Below, piece after piece: positions 34,248 through 36,321 of a stretch of 36,321 nt of DNA (the stretch's first letter is position 1; every line of letters starts with the position of its first letter). Source of the DNA: Streptomyces atriruber (GTDB lineage: Bacteria; Actinomycetota; Actinomycetes; Streptomycetales; Streptomycetaceae); contig NZ_LIPN01000123.1 of NCBI RefSeq assembly GCF_001418325.1, positions 1-36,321 on the forward strand, written 5' to 3'. The notes beneath the pieces were generated by a model. It saw only the letters and a list, made by a program, of their open reading frames with translations, searched no databases and was not told the DNA's origin. The translations under genes were made by a program, and so were the position numbers.

Positions 34248-34867
34248 TGACCACTCCCGCAGCGGCCACTCCCGTGGTGGGCGTGCTCGCCCTCCAGGGG
34301 GACGTGCGGGAGCACCTGATCGCCCTGGCCTCGGCTGACGCCGTGGCCAGGCCGGTCCGGCGCCCCGAAGAGCTCGCCGAGGTGGACGGCCTGGTCATCC
34401 CCGGCGGCGAGTCCACCACCATCTCCAAGCTGGCCACCCTCTTCGGCCTGATGGAGCCCCTCCGCGCGCGCGTGCGGGACGGCATGCCGGTCTACGGCAG
34501 CTGCGCGGGCATGATCATGCTCGCCGACAAGATCCTCGACCCGCGCTCGGGCCAGGAGACGGTGGGCGGTATCGACATGATCGTGCGGCGCAACGCGTTC
34601 GGGCGGCAGAACGAGTCGTTCGAGGCGGCCGTCGACGTCCGGGGGGTCGAAGGCGCCCCGGTGGAGGGCGTGTTCATCCGCGCGCCCTGGGTGGAGTCGG
34701 TCGGCGCCGAGGTGGAGGTGCTCGCCGAGCACGCGGGCCACATCGTCGCCGTGCGCCAGGGCAACGCGCTCGCCACGTCGTTCCATCCGGAGCTGACGGG
34801 CGACCACCGGGTCCACGCGCTGTTCGTGGAGATGGCGCGGGGTAACCAGCGCGCGGGATCCTTGTAG
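34247..34867 (+). CDS. pdxT: Pyridoxal 5'-phosphate synthase glutaminase PdxT
   Basis: A 206-residue class I glutaminase supplying ammonia to PdxS. The triad is C86 in G-S-C-A-G-M, H180 and E182 in F-H-P-E; the oxyanion region P-G-G-E-S-T-T is also present. It starts at ATG 34247 inside the pdxS stop (TGATG), so translation is probably coupled. A short GC-rich palindrome around 34876-34890 lies before yebC. Confidence 0.97.
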   Translation: MTTPAAATPVVGVLALQGDVREHLIALASADAVARPVRRPEELAEVDGLVIPGGESTTISKLATLFGLMEPLRARVRDGMPVYGSCAGMIMLADKILDPRSGQETVGGIDMIVRRNAFGRQNESFEAAVDVRGVEGAPVEGVFIRAPWVESVGAEVEVLAEHAGHIVAVRQGNALATSFHPELTGDHRVHALFVEMARGNQRAGSL

Positions 34868-34947
34868 GATCTCCGGGGATCCCCCCGGGGCCTTAAGGTC
34901 TGGGAGAGTTCGTACTGGTTGTTGGGTAACGCGAAGGAGACAGGCAG

Positions 34948-35700
34948 ATGTCCGGCCACTCTAAATGGGCTACGACGAAGCACAAGAAGGCCGTGATCGA
35001 CGCCAAGCGCGGCAAGCTCTTCGCGAAGATGATCAAGAACATCGAGGTCGCGGCCCGCACGGGCGGCGCCGACGTGTCGGGTAACCCGACCCTCTTCGAC
35101 GCCATCCAGAAGGCCAAGAAGAGCTCGGTCCCGAACAAGAACATCGACTCGGCGGTCAAGCGCGGTGCCGGTCTCGAAGCCGGTGGCGCCGACTACGAGA
35201 CGATCATGTACGAGGGCTACGGCCCGAACGGTGTCGCGGTGCTCATCGAGTGCCTCACCGACAACCGCAACCGCGCCGCCTCCGACGTGCGCGTCGCCAT
35301 GACGCGCAACGGCGGCTCGATGGCCGACCCGGGCTCCGTCTCGTACCTCTTCAACCGCAAGGGTGTCGTCATCGTCCCCAAGGGCGAGCTGGGCGAGGAC
35401 GACGTCCTCGGTGCCGTCCTCGACGCGGGCGCCGAAGAGGTCAACGACCTCGGCGAGAGCTTCGAGGTGCTCAGCGAGGCCACCGACCTGGTCGCGGTCC
35501 GCACCGCGCTCCAGGACGCCGGCATCGACTACGACTCGGCCGACGCCAACTTCGTCCCGACCATGCAGGTCGAGCTGGACGAGGAGGGCGCCCGGAAGAT
35601 CTTCAAGCTGATCGACGCGCTGGAGGACAGCGACGACGTGCAGAACGTCTTCGCCAACTTCGACGTCTCCGACGAGGTCATGGCGAAGGTCGACGCGTAA
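34948..35700 (+). CDS. YebC/PmpR-family regulatory protein
   Basis: A 250-residue TACO1/YebC protein beginning [14 protein letters not shown], the universal family start. The usual three-domain length is complete, with G-G-A-D-Y-E-T-I and [10 protein letters not shown] visible. YebC proteins bind DNA as regulators or assist ribosomes at proline stretches. It is adjacent to ruvC, as in many bacteria. GAAGGAGA precedes the ATG at a good distance. Confidence 0.97.
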   Translation: MSGHSKWATTKHKKAVIDAKRGKLFAKMIKNIEVAARTGGADVSGNPTLFDAIQKAKKSSVPNKNIDSAVKRGAGLEAGGADYETIMYEGYGPNGVAVLIECLTDNRNRAASDVRVAMTRNGGSMADPGSVSYLFNRKGVVIVPKGELGEDDVLGAVLDAGAEEVNDLGESFEVLSEATDLVAVRTALQDAGIDYDSADANFVPTMQVELDEEGARKIFKLIDALEDSDDVQNVFANFDVSDEVMAKVDA

Positions 35701-35723
35701 CGCGCCTCGCTCGACGAAGACCC

Positions 35724-35775
35724 GCGCCCCCATGGGGCGCGCATGGGCCGACGGGACACACCCCCGTCGGCCCAT
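35724..35775 (+). terminator. Tandem hairpins between yebC and ruvC
   Basis: A 7-bp hairpin (35724-35730 with 35734-35740) is followed by a perfect 13-bp hairpin (35743-35755 with 35763-35775, loop 35756-35762). Together they should end yebC transcription, so ruvC probably has its own promoter in the remaining 54 bases. Confidence 0.75.
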
Positions 35776-35829
35776 CGCGTTGTCAGAGGGACCCGATAAC
35801 CTGCACAGACAGGCGATGGGAGGGGCTGC

Positions 35830-36321
35830 GTGCGCGTTCTGGGGGTCGACCCGGGGCTGACCCGGTGTGGTGTAGGGGTTGTCGAAGGCGTCGCGGGACG
35901 CCCCTTGGCCATGCGCGGCGTCGGGGTCGTACGCACTCCGGCCGACGCGGAGCTGGGACACCGCCTCGTCGCCATCGAGCAGGGCATCGAGCGGTGGCTG
36001 GACGAGCACAGCCCCGAAGTCGTCGCCGTCGAGCGCGTGTTCAGCCAGCACAATGTGCGCACGGTCATGGGCACCGCCCAGGCCAGCGCGGTCGCCATGC
36101 TCTGCGCCTCGCGCCGCGGCATCCCCGTCGCCCTGCACACCCCCAGCGAGGTCAAGGCCGCCGTCACCGGCAGCGGCCGCGCCGACAAAGCGCAGGTCGG
36201 CGCGATGGTCACCCGCCTCCTGCGGCTCGACGCGCCCCCCAAGCCCGCCGACGCGGCCGACGCCCTGGCCCTCGCCATCTGTCACATCTGGCGCGCCCCC
36301 GCGCAGAACCGCCTGCAGCAG
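35830..36321 (+). CDS. ruvC: Holliday junction endonuclease RuvC, 3' end cut by window
   Basis: The first 164 residues of RuvC, which cuts Holliday junctions with RuvAB. All four catalytic acids are visible: D7 in G-V-D-P-G-L, E68 in A-V-E-R-V, D141 and D144 in P-A-D-A-A-D. The frame is open to the window end; about 15-25 residues are missing by family length. The GTG at 35830 has GGGAGGGG upstream. ruvA and ruvB normally follow and would lie outside the window. Confidence 0.97.
   Translation, partial: MRVLGVDPGLTRCGVGVVEGVAGRPLAMRGVGVVRTPADAELGHRLVAIEQGIERWLDEHSPEVVAVERVFSQHNVRTVMGTAQASAVAMLCASRRGIPVALHTPSEVKAAVTGSGRADKAQVGAMVTRLLRLDAPPKPADAADALALAICHIWRAPAQNRLQQ

Overview
The window is about 36 kb of very GC-rich DNA with the strong third-position G/C bias of a Streptomyces chromosome. 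Several markers support that genus: ssgB (a sporulation cell-division gene), a CGNR-family protein, a PGPGW-type membrane protein, an XRE/TPR-like regulator, phosphatidylinositol mannoside genes and a secreted metalloprotease. Almost everything looks like core chromosome. No integrase, transposase gene or CRISPR array was seen. Family assignments come from motifs and memory; no database search was run.

Layout. 1-803: no convincing gene, but a 70-bp direct repeat and a (CCGCAG)8 tract. 804-2135: an aminoglycoside-phosphotransferase-like kinase and a small zinc-ribbon protein. 2189-2659: a minus-strand tRNA operon (Gly, Cys and three Val) with its promoter at 2702-2730. 2805-4690: a translationally coupled pabB-pabC pair for p-aminobenzoate. 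4744-6319: a tandem GNAT protein and a DsbA-like protein, convergent and separated by a 223-bp MITE-like element sitting in a duplicated CTAG. 6534-10109: a small membrane protein, a secreted DUF4874/DUF4832-type protein, an 81-residue membrane protein, a CGNR zinc-finger protein and ssgB. 10301-14045: a PGPGW membrane protein, two identical tRNA-Val(CAC) genes, a 796-residue membrane protein and an SRPBCC protein. 14128-16814: a DEDDh exonuclease divergent from a coupled pair made of a DUF4365 nuclease-fold protein and a 408-residue protein of unknown function.

16955-36321 matches, as far as I recall, a cluster conserved across actinobacteria: thrS, a HIT-family hydrolase, pgsA (phosphatidylinositol phosphate synthase), a PIM acyltransferase, pimA, pdxS-pdxT, yebC and ruvC (cut by the window end). 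Between the HIT gene and pgsA lie four further genes: an XRE regulator, a very large secreted protease with two catalytic domains (M4 and M28) plus a chitin-binding-type module, a membrane protein, and an EF-G-like GTPase with degenerate G motifs. A potassium channel gene lies convergent to thrS.

How genes work together. pgsA, the acyltransferase and pimA overlap by 4 bp each (GTGA) and should be made together to build phosphatidylinositol mannosides in the membrane. pdxS and pdxT overlap by one base and encode the two subunits of PLP synthase. pabB and pabC share a GTGA overlap and make p-aminobenzoate for folate. The most interesting items for follow-up are the DUF4365 gene pair, the M4-M28-CBM protease, and the CTAG-targeted MITE that seems to have split two genes that once shared a stop tetranucleotide.
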